NCBI RefSeq assembly: GCF_001550065.1
Contig: NZ_LRUB01000002.1
Location: 429,925-493,924 of the forward strand
Reading direction: 5' to 3'
DNA from: Kordiimonas lipolytica
GTDB taxonomy: Bacteria; Pseudomonadota; Alphaproteobacteria; Sphingomonadales; Kordiimonadaceae
Length of the DNA: 64,000 bases
Positions 1 through 8,459 of the stretch are shown here, in pieces. How positions within the stretch are numbered: position 1 is the first letter of the stretch; the number at the start of each line of letters is the position of its first letter. Under the pieces are notes generated by a model, which was not told where the DNA came from, did no database searches, and worked only from the letters and a program-made list of their open reading frames with translations. A program made the position numbers and the translations under genes.

Positions 1-1
1 T

Positions 2-622
2 ACGCCCGGCGTGGAAATGCGTCCGATCATCACGATCGAAGGCGGCCACGAGGTGAATGAGGTGTTCTTTGACAATGTCAAGGTGCCAGCTGAAAACCTT
101 GTTGGTCAGGAAAATATGGGCTGGACCTATGCCAAATACCTGCTGCAGCACGAACGTGTTGGCATTGCAGGCGTGGCAGCCGCCAAGGAAGGTCTGAAGC
201 GTCTGAAGAAGATTGCGGCCGAGACCGATGACGGCGAAGGTGGCAAGCTGATTGATGATGCCCATTTCGCGGAACGTATCGCCAATGTGGAAATCGATTT
301 GATGGCCATGGAACTGACAAACCTACGTGTGCTTGCGGCCGCCCAGGCCGGTGGTGCGCCGGGCGCTGAAAGTTCCATGCTCAAGATCAAAGGGTCAGTG
401 ATCCGTCAGGAAATCAGCGACCTGATGCGCCGGGCTGTTGGCCCATATGCGCTGCCGTTCATGCCGGAACTGGATCAGATGGGCTCGAACGCCGAGCCGC
501 TTGGGCCTGATGGGGCGCATTTGTTCGCAGGCCAATATTTCAACCGCCGCAAATATTCCATTTATGGCGGCTCAAACGAGATTCAGCGCAACATCATCTC
601 CAAGATGATCCTTGGGCTTTAA
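2..622 (+). CDS. acyl-CoA dehydrogenase, large-subunit type (5' truncated)
   Basis: The reading frame is open from base 2, so the N-terminal part of the gene lies outside the window; about 206 residues remain. The fragment covers the end of the beta domain ('VFFDNVKVPAENLVG') and the C-terminal helical domain of an FAD-dependent acyl-CoA dehydrogenase, ending with the typical 'YGGSNEIQRNIISK'. The next gene, 14 bases downstream, is a second, more divergent acyl-CoA dehydrogenase. That adjacency is known from two-component enzymes such as pimeloyl-CoA dehydrogenase (PimC/PimD), where large and small subunits form a heterotetramer. This gene resembles the large, catalytic partner. The substrate cannot be read from the fragment. 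Confidence 0.9.
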   Translation, partial: TPGVEMRPIITIEGGHEVNEVFFDNVKVPAENLVGQENMGWTYAKYLLQHERVGIAGVAAAKEGLKRLKKIAAETDDGEGGKLIDDAHFAERIANVEIDLMAMELTNLRVLAAAQAGGAPGAESSMLKIKGSVIRQEISDLMRRAVGPYALPFMPELDQMGSNAEPLGPDGAHLFAGQYFNRRKYSIYGGSNEIQRNIISKMILGL

Positions 623-636
623 GGGAGGGTACAGTT

Positions 637-1740
637 ATGGATTTCAATCTCTCTGATGATCACCGCATGCTCAAGGACATGGTGTCTCGCTTTGTGCGCG
701 AGCAATGCGATTTCGAAAGCCGCCTGAAGCTGATCAGCTCGGAAAAAGGGCATGATGAAGCGGTGTGGGCACAAATGGCTGAACTGGGCCTTGTGGCTGC
801 GGTGTTGCCTGAGCGCGTTGGCGGCCTGGGTGGCTCTGGCCTTGATATCATGGTCGTGGCCGAAGAGCTCGGCCGCGGTATCGTGGTGGAACCTTTCCTC
901 GCAACAGCCGTTCTGGGCGCAGGCCTGTTGGCTGAAGAAGCAGCGGAAGGCCGTGGCCCGGCACTTTTGGACGATGTTATCGGCGGTGGCCACAAGCTGG
1001 CGTTTGCCCATTATGAGCCGGGCGCGCGCTACAATGCCGCGAAAGTTGACGCGAAGATCGAAGGCGGCAAGCTTTCGGGCGCGAAGTCGATGGTTGTCAA
1101 CGGCGGTGATGCGAACACTCTGATCGTGTCGGCCAAGGACGGTGACAAGCTGGTGCTGTTGCTGGTTGCGACTGACGCCGATGGCGTGTCCATGCGTACC
1201 TTCAAGACCAATGATGGTTTCGGCGCAGCCGAGATTACCTTTGACGGTGTTTCCATCGCTGCAGACGATGTGCTGCTCTCAGGCTCTGCGGCCGAAGACG
1301 CCCTTGGCCGTGCAATTGCGCGCGCTACACTGGCGCTTTGCGCGGAAAGCCTGGGCGCTATGGAAAATGCCCGCGACGCGACGCTTGAATACTTGCGCAC
1401 GCGCACGCAGTTTGGTGTGCCTATCGGCAAATTCCAGGTGCTTCAGCACCGCCTTGTGGATGTGTGCCTGGAGATTGAACAGGTTCGTTCGATCGTGCTT
1501 CTCGCGGCGTCCAAACTGAATGCCGAGGACCGTGACAAGCATCTGTCAGCTGCCAAAGCCCTAGTTGGCCGTGTGGGCCGCCAGGTGGCTGAGGAATCAG
1601 TTCAAATGCACGGCGGCATTGGTGTGACATGGGAACTGGAACTGGCACACGTTGCCAAGCGGCTTGTGATGATCGACCATTATTTCGGTGATACCGACTA
1701 TCACCTGAAGCAGTTCCAGAAGCTGTCGAAAGCGGCCTAA
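637..1740 (+). CDS. acyl-CoA dehydrogenase, small-subunit type
   Basis: A 367-residue acyl-CoA dehydrogenase-fold protein with an N-terminal helical domain ('LSDDHRMLKDMVSRFVRE'), a middle beta domain and a C-terminal helical domain ('TRTQFGVPIGKFQVLQHRL', 'VQMHGGIGVTWE'). The middle domain is glycine-poor and diverged, as in the small subunits of heterotetrameric acyl-CoA dehydrogenases (PimD-like). An AAGGGAGG Shine-Dalgarno lies just upstream, and the gene follows the previous dehydrogenase with a 14-base gap, so the two are probably one operon encoding one enzyme. Expected role: first oxidation step in degradation of a CoA-activated dicarboxylic, branched or cyclic acid. The exact substrate is inference only. 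Confidence 0.88.
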   Translation: MDFNLSDDHRMLKDMVSRFVREQCDFESRLKLISSEKGHDEAVWAQMAELGLVAAVLPERVGGLGGSGLDIMVVAEELGRGIVVEPFLATAVLGAGLLAEEAAEGRGPALLDDVIGGGHKLAFAHYEPGARYNAAKVDAKIEGGKLSGAKSMVVNGGDANTLIVSAKDGDKLVLLLVATDADGVSMRTFKTNDGFGAAEITFDGVSIAADDVLLSGSAAEDALGRAIARATLALCAESLGAMENARDATLEYLRTRTQFGVPIGKFQVLQHRLVDVCLEIEQVRSIVLLAASKLNAEDRDKHLSAAKALVGRVGRQVAEESVQMHGGIGVTWELELAHVAKRLVMIDHYFGDTDYHLKQFQKLSKAA

Positions 1741-1761
1741 AGCCTGCATTCCGAAACAATA

Positions 1762-1793
1762 GAAAGCCCGGCCATTTGGTCGGGCTTTTCTTG
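1762..1793. terminator. intrinsic terminator, probably bidirectional
   Basis: An 11-bp stem (AAAGCCCGGCC / GGTCGGGCTTT, one G-T pair) with a short ATTT loop, flanked by A- and T-runs. It follows the acyl-CoA dehydrogenase pair on the plus strand and the TonB-like gene on the minus strand. Confidence 0.85.
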
Positions 1794-1826
1794 TTTTGCC
1801 TCAGTGTGTCGTGTGCCTCGGGCTGC

Positions 1827-2537
1827 CTATCCTTTTGCGCCGATCCTGTAGCTGAGCGGGATGGTTAGTGACACGCTCTCTTTGTTTTCCGGCAGTTTCG
1901 GGAAGCTGATGCGCCGCATCAGGTCGATGGCTTCGTCGTCGAGGATCGGATTGCCCGAACTTTCAACAACCTGTTGGGCCATGATCGTGCCGTCCATGGC
2001 AATCTGTACTTTGACCCTGACGGTGCCCTCAATGCCTTCTTCTATAAGCTGTGTCGGATACCCCTGATTGCGCGCCAGAATTCGGGATACATCGCGCTGC
2101 CAGCCTTTCCAGTCCGGTGTGGCCTGGGCCACTTGCACTTCTGCGCCCAATCGAGTTTGTTGGTCATCCATGTTGAACCGCAGCGGAATCTTGAAATTGA
2201 AACTGGAAAGCCCTTCAGGCAGCGGGGGCAGCGGATTGATCCTGTTCAGGATTTGAAGCACCGATCCGTCAAGCACATTGTGCCCGGACGACTGGTTGAT
2301 CTTGAAGCCGATAATGTCACCGTTTTGACCAACGGTAACCTCGACCTTAACGGTACCCTCCAGCTTGGCGTCCAGGGCACGCTTGGGGTAGCGTTGCTTG
2401 GAGGCGAAGGCGTCATAAACCCGTTCGCCCCAAGTGGCGAGATCATAATCTTGTGCGGAAACAGATGGTGAATTGGCGCAGCAAATAAGCGCAAACAGGC
2501 CCAGGGCGAGCATGTTTCGGGGGGACGTCGGCGACAT
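1827..2537 (-). CDS. exported protein with two TonB C-terminal domains
   Basis: A 236-residue protein with a Sec signal peptide (residues 1-28, ending at Ala-Gln) followed by two copies of a TonB C-terminal-like fold at about residues 45-125 and 145-235. Each has the 'YP' start, the 'EGTV-x-V-x-V' strand and a following 'SSG...LD' turn seen in TonB family C-termini. The usual N-terminal transmembrane anchor and Pro-rich spacer of TonB are absent, so it is probably a soluble periplasmic protein rather than an energy transducer. AAGGAG lies 8 bases before the ATG. A TonB-dependent receptor lies on the same strand upstream, so a link is possible but not shown. Annotation pipelines would call it 'energy transducer TonB'. 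Confidence 0.8.
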   Translation of the reverse strand: MSPTSPRNMLALGLFALICCANSPSVSAQDYDLATWGERVYDAFASKQRYPKRALDAKLEGTVKVEVTVGQNGDIIGFKINQSSGHNVLDGSVLQILNRINPLPPLPEGLSSFNFKIPLRFNMDDQQTRLGAEVQVAQATPDWKGWQRDVSRILARNQGYPTQLIEEGIEGTVRVKVQIAMDGTIMAQQVVESSGNPILDDEAIDLMRRISFPKLPENKESVSLTIPLSYRIGAKG

Positions 2538-2747
2538 TGCGCGTTCTCCTTGCGGAAAGAGCTAAAGCAGTAAAACGCAAAACTGTCGGGCAGGCCTTTC
2601 ACACCGAAAATCGGATGGTTGTCTGTCCTCTGTAGGAGAGAATAGGTAACATTAGTTTAAATCAAATTAACAGCATTTTAGTGCCGGGCGCGCACGCCAC
2701 CTTTGGCCGGCTGGCCTGGTTCAAGAAAATGTGATCGGGGGAGGGCT

Positions 2748-2753
2748 TATAAT
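2748..2753 (+). promoter_or_regulatory. -10 box of candidate sRNA promoter
   Basis: A perfect TATAAT on the plus strand, 7-8 bases before the structured region described next. No convincing -35 box is seen at 17 bp spacing; TTCAAG further upstream is a weak option. No plus-strand protein gene follows. Confidence 0.45.
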
Positions 2754-2759
2754 TTTGGT

Positions 2760-2868
2760 TTTCAGCCCCATTTCTGATGGGCCCGGGGCGATCCCCTACC
2801 TCCCCCCCCTGAAGCTCCGGGATTGCCCGTGCGTCAGCCCCCATTAGGCGCACGGGCTTTAATTTTTT
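2760..2868 (+). ncRNA. candidate trans-acting small RNA, C-rich loop (copy 1)
   Basis: About 108 bases between two minus-strand genes. Read on the plus strand it gives three hairpins. The first is CCCAT/ATGGG (2767-2781). The second is CCCGGGGC/GCTCCGGG (2782-2821), with a large loop holding ACCTCCCCCCCC. The third is a 9-bp GCCCGTGCG/CGCACGGGC stem (2825-2857) followed by TTTAATTTTTT, a good intrinsic terminator. A perfect -10 box precedes it and no ORF is evident inside. Three stems with a CCTCC-type anti-Shine-Dalgarno loop and a terminator is the architecture of alphaproteobacterial sRNAs such as the ar14, AbcR and CcsR groups. Assignment to a named family would need a covariance search. 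Confidence 0.6.
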
Positions 2869-2875
2869 GGCGGTG

Positions 2876-4966
2876 TTAGAACTGACCCGAAAAAGAGATG
2901 CGGAAGCCCTGGTCGCGGACACGCTCCGAGATTTCAGTGCCGATGAATGTGTCGCCACGGGTTGGGCTGTAGAGATAGCGAATTCGGTCCCTGCCGACCC
3001 CGCCGATGCTCCAGGCTCGCAGGGTAATTCTGACGCCTTTGACGGCGGTGGTCTCAATAAAGCCACCCCAGCGACTGGCGCCTTCAAAGTCTTCAAACTC
3101 ATTGACGAAAAAGCCATGCCAATTGAAGCGGCTGTTATAATCAACGCCCCAGGACCATTCGGTGTCCGGTATGTCATGACGGAACTCAACGACATATTCG
3201 AGCGGAACGAAGTTATGCAGGCGCCGTTTTTGGCCAGTGAGCGGGTCCAGGAAGCTACTGTCTTTCGCATCAAGCTCCACTTCAATCAGGCCGCCTTTCA
3301 GAACTTGGTCGGTAGGGATGCTAGCCTGGGCTTCCAGGCCCCAGCGCCTGGCGCTTCCTACATTGGCACGGCCCTGTCTGCCTGAAGGCAGGATGATGCG
3401 CTCCAGTACATCATCTTTCCATTCATAGAATAGTTCGACAGATAGTGCGCCACGTTCGCCAAATTGGTAGTTGAATGTGCCCTGCAGCCGGTCAGTGCGG
3501 TCTGGCCTCAGGTTTGGGTTGCCCGCGAACACGCGGTCATCGGATGCGTCTGCGCTTGCAGCAAAATCTCCAAAATCCAGTTGACCGACACTGCGTTCAG
3601 CGGAAAGCCCGACCTGCAGATCAGGTGTGACCGTATAGGTGATGCCAACGGAAGGCTTCAGGAACTTGAAAGTCTGTGCCTGGTCAGTTGCGCCGCTTGT
3701 GGAAATTTGGCTGATTTCGGCTTTAATGCCTCCGTCCATTGTTAGTGTGTCGTTCAACTTCCACACAAGATTGGTAAAAGCTTCTGCACGCTTTTCTTCC
3801 ACGCGCACGGGCTTGGCGGGCAGGGCAAAAAGCTCAGCCCCGGTTCCGTCTGTCTTCACAATATCAAGGCTGGCATTCAGGGTGTTGAAGGCGCCTTCTA
3901 TTCCGAACTCAGGCTGCACCATTGCGCCACCATTTTTACCAAGCGTTGTTCGGAAAATGGTTTCCGTGTTTTTTTCTTTTGCCGTGAAATGCGTCGTGTC
4001 CAGCAAAGTTGCTTCAGGCATTTCGTTGGTGATCAGGTCGCGTGCCGTCCAGTCCGCTATGGTGGTCAGGCCAATAAGCCGCCATTTCCAACCGCTTTCG
4101 AAAGTGCGGGACCAGTCGGCGCCGAATTCTCCTGAATACTCTTCAAAGTCGTGGTCATCGAAAAAACGGTCGGCGACCGGGTCTGTTGGTTCTCCTGTGC
4201 CGCGGCCAAGGCGCTCTGTGTCGCCGTACCAGCTGTCAAAACCAAATCGACCGTTCAGTTGAAGCCTGCCGCCAAAGACGTCACGCCCTGCATCAAATGA
4301 CAGCGAGGCATCACGGTTGCGTTCGTCCCGCACTTCGGTTTGCAGTCTTGTCTTGGTCCCTTCGGCATCACGCGCAGTAATAACCGCGTCGCGAGATTCA
4401 TTGATCATGAAGCTTTCCAGCTGGAATGATGTATCCCAGCCAGCCAGTTGGGTCGAAAAGGAGGCACCTGCAGATGGCATGATCCGGTCCGGTCCTACCT
4501 TGCGGATGTCAACGGACCAAGTGCCGGTGCTGACATTCTTCAGCCGTACCACATTCGCCACCATGCTTTGGCCTGCCGCTTCGCCAGCGCCAATGGCGCC
4601 GCGCTGCACTTCGATATGGGAAACCTGTCCCGCGGGTATCCGTGAGAGGGCTTCACTTAGTCCACCGGACTTCGATGTGGGGCGAGTGCCGTCGATCAAT
4701 ACATTGCCAGCGGTGCCGCCGAAGCCTCGTGCACTGGAGCCGCTGTCGAAAACGAAGCCAGGCAGCCGGTTGATCATGTCCAGGGCTGTTTGAGGGGTAT
4801 ATTGCTCGAAGAACTCGGCATCAAAAGACTGATGATCGACGTCAATAACCACTGATGCACTGGCCCCTACCGCCGCATCAGACGCTGCTGCTGACGCGAA
4901 AGAAGAAGCAAGTACGATCCCGAATATAATGGAACCGCAGGCCTGTCGTGTGGCCTTGGTTGGCAT
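2876..4966 (-). CDS. TonB-dependent outer membrane receptor
   Basis: A 696-residue receptor: signal peptide (to about residue 28), a plug domain around residues 45-170 (with 'NVLIDGTRPTSKSGGLSEAL' and 'IEVQRGAIGAGEAAGQS') and a long beta-barrel region ending in a terminal Phe ('SFSGQF'), as expected for BAM-inserted barrels. The family imports large or scarce substrates (siderophores, oligosaccharides, cobalamin) using the proton gradient through TonB-ExbBD. No substrate-specific neighbour is present, so the ligand is unknown. The protein with two TonB C-terminal domains lies downstream on the same strand. The gene stops 8 bases from the 3' end of the converging sRNA candidate. Confidence 0.92.
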   Translation of the reverse strand: MPTKATRQACGSIIFGIVLASSFASAAASDAAVGASASVVIDVDHQSFDAEFFEQYTPQTALDMINRLPGFVFDSGSSARGFGGTAGNVLIDGTRPTSKSGGLSEALSRIPAGQVSHIEVQRGAIGAGEAAGQSMVANVVRLKNVSTGTWSVDIRKVGPDRIMPSAGASFSTQLAGWDTSFQLESFMINESRDAVITARDAEGTKTRLQTEVRDERNRDASLSFDAGRDVFGGRLQLNGRFGFDSWYGDTERLGRGTGEPTDPVADRFFDDHDFEEYSGEFGADWSRTFESGWKWRLIGLTTIADWTARDLITNEMPEATLLDTTHFTAKEKNTETIFRTTLGKNGGAMVQPEFGIEGAFNTLNASLDIVKTDGTGAELFALPAKPVRVEEKRAEAFTNLVWKLNDTLTMDGGIKAEISQISTSGATDQAQTFKFLKPSVGITYTVTPDLQVGLSAERSVGQLDFGDFAASADASDDRVFAGNPNLRPDRTDRLQGTFNYQFGERGALSVELFYEWKDDVLERIILPSGRQGRANVGSARRWGLEAQASIPTDQVLKGGLIEVELDAKDSSFLDPLTGQKRRLHNFVPLEYVVEFRHDIPDTEWSWGVDYNSRFNWHGFFVNEFEDFEGASRWGGFIETTAVKGVRITLRAWSIGGVGRDRIRYLYSPTRGDTFIGTEISERVRDQGFRISFSGQF

Positions 4967-5277
4967 TCCAGAATTCCCCAGAGTTAACCCACGGCAGGGC
5001 TGCGCAGGATTAATATGTTATATTGTTCGGCTTCAGCCTACAGTCAAGGCCTTGATTTGGATGCTCTTTTGCGGTGAGTTGAGCCCGGCTCGCGACAAAT
5101 CGTTTCAACCATTTTTGACTTTTGTCGCCACTCTCATCCTGCCTTCACTGGGCATCAAGAGAAGAGCACAATACTGCCCGATAATATTCCAACTAATTTT
5201 GTACGAATTTACAATTGCGAAAGGAATTCACCCATAAGGTGACCTTGGGGCGTAATCGTTGTTCGAGGGGTATTTAC
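4967..5277. other. intergenic region with no recognised feature
   Basis: 311 bases between the divergent receptor and PAS_5 genes. It is AT-richer than its surroundings and must hold the promoters of both genes. I see no clear hairpin, repeat or ORF with a ribosome binding site. Confidence 0.5.
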
Positions 5278-5856
5278 ATGGTTCCTGGAAATGCAGGAGA
5301 CGGCACTTTAGGGTCATCATTTGAAGCGTCAAGCATCGCTGGAGAACTAGACGAACTACCATCCGCAAATGCCGATATGCAGCTATTGGTCGGCGAGGAT
5401 TCCATGCGCGCTGGTATACGTAGTGCACAGCTTCGAGAGATGTTTGATCACTATATTTCGCTGCGCCCGGAAAAGGGCAAGATGCCGCCCCGAGATTCAT
5501 TCAGCCCTGCAGCACTTCCACGCCACCTGCCCAATATATTTCTGGTGGAGGTAGAGCCCCAGGAAGATGGCGTGCCGGATTACCGCTACCGCGTATTCGG
5601 GACGGCTCTCAGCGTCCTCTTTGGTGCGGAAATGACCGGGAAATTGGTCAGCGAATTCACCGATCATAACCGTGCTGAACGCTCCCGCCGTATTCTGGAT
5701 CACGTGGCGCTTCTGCGGCGGCCGGTGCGTACGGCTGGCAACTTTGTCTCGAAAAACGGCATGTCGGTGTTTGGCGAGTCTATTGTTCTGCCTTTTGGTG
5801 AAGAGGGAAGGGTGACGCACATTCTGGCGGATCTCGATTACGATCAGGTCGACTAG
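5278..5856 (+). CDS. PAS domain-containing protein (PAS_5 type)
   Basis: A 192-residue protein. The ATG at 5278 is preceded by GAGGGG at 8 bases, which decides the start over an upstream TTG. Residues from about 65 on match the PAS_5 pattern: 'LPRHLPNIFLVEV', then 'YRYRVFGTALSVLFGAEMTGK' and a closing segment. Such proteins are common as short single-domain genes in alphaproteobacteria and presumably sense a ligand or relay a signal, but no output domain is attached. The first 60 residues are acidic and unstructured-looking. Function unknown beyond the domain. Confidence 0.75.
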   Translation: MVPGNAGDGTLGSSFEASSIAGELDELPSANADMQLLVGEDSMRAGIRSAQLREMFDHYISLRPEKGKMPPRDSFSPAALPRHLPNIFLVEVEPQEDGVPDYRYRVFGTALSVLFGAEMTGKLVSEFTDHNRAERSRRILDHVALLRRPVRTAGNFVSKNGMSVFGESIVLPFGEEGRVTHILADLDYDQVD

Positions 5857-5967
5857 TCTCTGACAGTTCTACATTTCGTTGAAACGTCCGAAATTGGCGT
5901 GCAGAAAGCTGCGCGGCACACTATGTTGCGAGGTGATCAAGGCATAGGTGCTCAAAAGGAAAACATC

Positions 5968-6918
5968 GTGACACAGCCAAGTTTGCAGATGGGCCCGCGC
6001 CAGTGGGGCCTGCTGGCAATGCTTTCCATCCTTTGGGGTGCATCCTTCATGGCCATTGAGGTCGCAGTCGGAGCGTTGCCGCCACTGACTGTGGTGGCCA
6101 TCAGGGTCTCATTTGCCGCATTTGGACTATTCCTGTTTATGAAGGTAACCCGTGTGCCGCTTCCTGGCGCCGGGCACGCGGACAGATGGAGGGTCTGGGG
6201 CGCGTTGGCCGTGATGGGACTTCTGAATAACATTATGCCATTTTCCCTTATAGCCTGGGGGCAGACCCAGATTGCATCCAGCCTTGCCTCCATCCTGAAT
6301 GCCACGATGCCCCTGTTCACTGTTTTCGTTGCGCACTTCTTTATTCATGATGAACGACTGACAATGCGGCGCTTTTCAGGTGTTCTGATCGGCTTTATGG
6401 GGGTCGTGTCCATTATTGGGCCGGGCAGTCTTGCCGGCATGTCCGGTGAATTGATGGGGCAGTTGTCGGTTCTTGCGGGGTCACTCTCCTATGCCTTTGC
6501 GGTGGTCGCGGGAAGGCGGTTTGTCGGGCTTGGATTGCAGCCTGTCCAGATGGCTTTTGGGCAGGTGACGATGGCGGCCATCATGCTGGTTCCTGCCGTT
6601 CTTGTCATAGATGCGCCATACCTGTTGCCGCTGCCTGAAGCAAAGGTTTGGGCTGCACTGCTGTCACTGTCGCTCCTGTCTACCGCGCTTGCTTATCTTC
6701 TGTATTTCCGTCTGATCGCCGAAGCAGGCGCGACCAGCGCGTCCCTGGTGACGCTCACCATACCGGTTGTAGCAACCACATTTGGCGTGCTGTTTCTGGG
6801 GGAGCGGCTGGAAGCCGGTCACGCTGCAGGGCTGGTGCTGATTGGCGTTGGTCTGATGGTGTTGGACGGCCGTTTGATCAGGCGGCTACGAAACCGGCTT
6901 GCCGGGCGTGCCCTATAG
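5968..6918 (+). CDS. EamA/DMT-family transporter
   Basis: A 316-residue inner membrane protein with about ten hydrophobic segments in two EamA repeats, typical of the drug/metabolite transporter superfamily. 'WGASFMAIEVAV' in the first helix and 'ASLVTLTIPVVATTFGVLFLGE' in the ninth region are family hallmarks. The GTG at 5968 is taken as start because AAAAGGA lies at the right distance and it begins just before the first helix. Such proteins usually export amino acids, nucleosides or other metabolites; the substrate is not indicated by the neighbours. Confidence 0.88.
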   Translation: MTQPSLQMGPRQWGLLAMLSILWGASFMAIEVAVGALPPLTVVAIRVSFAAFGLFLFMKVTRVPLPGAGHADRWRVWGALAVMGLLNNIMPFSLIAWGQTQIASSLASILNATMPLFTVFVAHFFIHDERLTMRRFSGVLIGFMGVVSIIGPGSLAGMSGELMGQLSVLAGSLSYAFAVVAGRRFVGLGLQPVQMAFGQVTMAAIMLVPAVLVIDAPYLLPLPEAKVWAALLSLSLLSTALAYLLYFRLIAEAGATSASLVTLTIPVVATTFGVLFLGERLEAGHAAGLVLIGVGLMVLDGRLIRRLRNRLAGRAL

Positions 6919-6949
6919 GCCGCGGGCGGGGTGTATGCAGGGAAGAGCT

Positions 6950-7729
6950 TCAGGGCATATAGACTATCGGGGATAGCCCAAGTTTTTTCAGATAGTCTGC
7001 CATTTCACCGGATGCGGCCAATTCTTCCAGTCTGTGATTGAACTCTTTGATGAATGCCTTGTTGTTGGCGGTGTCATGGCAAACGATACGGATGCTGGGC
7101 ACTGGAATGGGGTCATAATTTGGGTCATGAGGCGGAAGCTCCTGGCCCAGGCTTTTAAACACGAAGTAGGCGTCCGGCATATTGGCGATCATGGCATCAA
7201 CAGTTCCTGTTTCCAGGATTTTGGCCTTGTCGACCTCATCTGCGATCGGCACATATTCAACGCCGATATCACCCATTGAATTCGGGACTTTTGCACCAAG
7301 GGCATACGCCAGTTTCTTGCCTCGCAGGTCTGCCTGACTGTGGATGATAGAGGTTGCATCCCGGGAGAATATCCGCATGGGCGACCTAAGCATGGCGCTG
7401 CTTTCGATATAGCTTTCGCCCTCGCTCCAATCGCCTGTCCGCATGAGCGTATCAATGCTTTTCGGGTAGATGCAGCTTGTCCTGTCGCGCTTGAAGCTCC
7501 GCATGGCGCGTTTATAGGGAGCCACCAGATAGTTCTCCTGTGCCAGGTCAGAGCCAAGAGTGAAGCGGGCATAGTCATTATAGAAACCGCTGCCGTCAGC
7601 ATCGAGTGTGATACCCCAGCCGGTGGCGAAAATATGGGGAATTTTAAGTTCTGGATGATGAGCCTTGCTGGGGCGCGTGACAATTGTCAGAAGGAAAACA
7701 AAGACTAATAACAGGGGAATGTGACGCAT
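6950..7729 (-). CDS. solitary periplasmic binding-protein-like protein (paralog 1 of 4)
   Basis: A 259-residue exported protein (signal peptide to about residue 23, 'SKAHH') with a fold resembling the family 3 extracellular solute-binding proteins (SBP_bac_3). It shares with three other genes here the motifs 'ATGWGITL', 'GSGFYND', 'PYKRA', Cys86 in 'C-x-YP', 'MPDAYFVF' and Cys217 in 'VCHDT'. The ATG at 7729 has AAGGA 8 bases upstream and gives a clean signal peptide, unlike the longer frame. No permease or ATPase gene is nearby, so it may work as a free sensor or scavenging protein rather than with an ABC importer. Ligand unknown. Confidence 0.75.
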   Translation of the reverse strand: MRHIPLLLVFVFLLTIVTRPSKAHHPELKIPHIFATGWGITLDADGSGFYNDYARFTLGSDLAQENYLVAPYKRAMRSFKRDRTSCIYPKSIDTLMRTGDWSEGESYIESSAMLRSPMRIFSRDATSIIHSQADLRGKKLAYALGAKVPNSMGDIGVEYVPIADEVDKAKILETGTVDAMIANMPDAYFVFKSLGQELPPHDPNYDPIPVPSIRIVCHDTANNKAFIKEFNHRLEELAASGEMADYLKKLGLSPIVYMP

Positions 7730-8078
7730 CCAGCAGTCCTTGATGAAAGGTTGATCGGTTCCTTCACTGGTGACTATAGCAGTAAAGATCAAGAATGCGC
7801 AAAGCCTGAGGGCGTCTGCGGGTTTCGGCGGGTGTTTAACCGGAGTAATGGCTCTTGATTCGTTGGATAGATTGGTCGCACCAGCCCAGATAGTTTTTCT
7901 GGAACCGATGGCCTGAAATCTGTGTCATCTACATGAATAATTGCTCTTCCGACAGGCCATAAGGATAGGTGGGGCTTTCGGCTTTCTACACTGACCCACG
8001 GCTTGCTGGACGAATCAATAGGCTTGTATTTGGTGGCGATTGGCGCAAGCCTGTAGGCATGAAACAGAGAGTGTAGCT

Positions 8079-8459
8079 ATGACCCCTGCCGAATTCAGAT
8101 GCCTGCGCGAAGGGCTTGGCTTGTCGGAGCGCGATATCTCCATGCTAACACTGGCTACGGAAGCACAGGTGAAAGCATGGGAGCAAGGGCGCGAGGCCGT
8201 GCCTGAGCGAGAAGGCGGCCTGTTGGCGGATCTGGAGCGCGAGGTTGAGCGCCGCCTGGCAGGCGCGCTTGAGCACGCTCAAGCGAAAGATGTAGTTACC
8301 CTCAAGCTCTTCAGAAATGCACTTGATTTCAAGAAAAGCGGGCCGGACATGAGCCCCATACCGCCGATGCTTGCCTATCGCTGCCATTCGGCCTTAGTCG
8401 GGCGGCTTTGTCGGGCCCTCAAGCGCGATGGTCGCAATGTTACTGTCATCTATTCTTGA
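8079..8459 (+). CDS. small putative HTH protein
   Basis: A 126-residue protein whose first 45 residues ('MTPAEFRCLREGLGLSERD', then 'VKAWEQGREAVPE') look like the XRE-like N-terminal helix-turn-helix of the Aca2/YdiL group. The rest is charged and helical. The ATG at 8079 is chosen because the homologous-looking 'MTPAEFRCLR' begins there; the Shine-Dalgarno is weak. Its last 10 bases overlap the 3' end of the convergent binding-protein gene. DNA binding is inferred from the motif only. Confidence 0.55.
   Translation: MTPAEFRCLREGLGLSERDISMLTLATEAQVKAWEQGREAVPEREGGLLADLEREVERRLAGALEHAQAKDVVTLKLFRNALDFKKSGPDMSPIPPMLAYRCHSALVGRLCRALKRDGRNVTVIYS

Noticed and set aside
2790..2812. Poly-C tract read as part of a CRISPR or repeat array
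   Set aside because: Single occurrence with no spaced repeats; better explained as the loop of an RNA hairpin.
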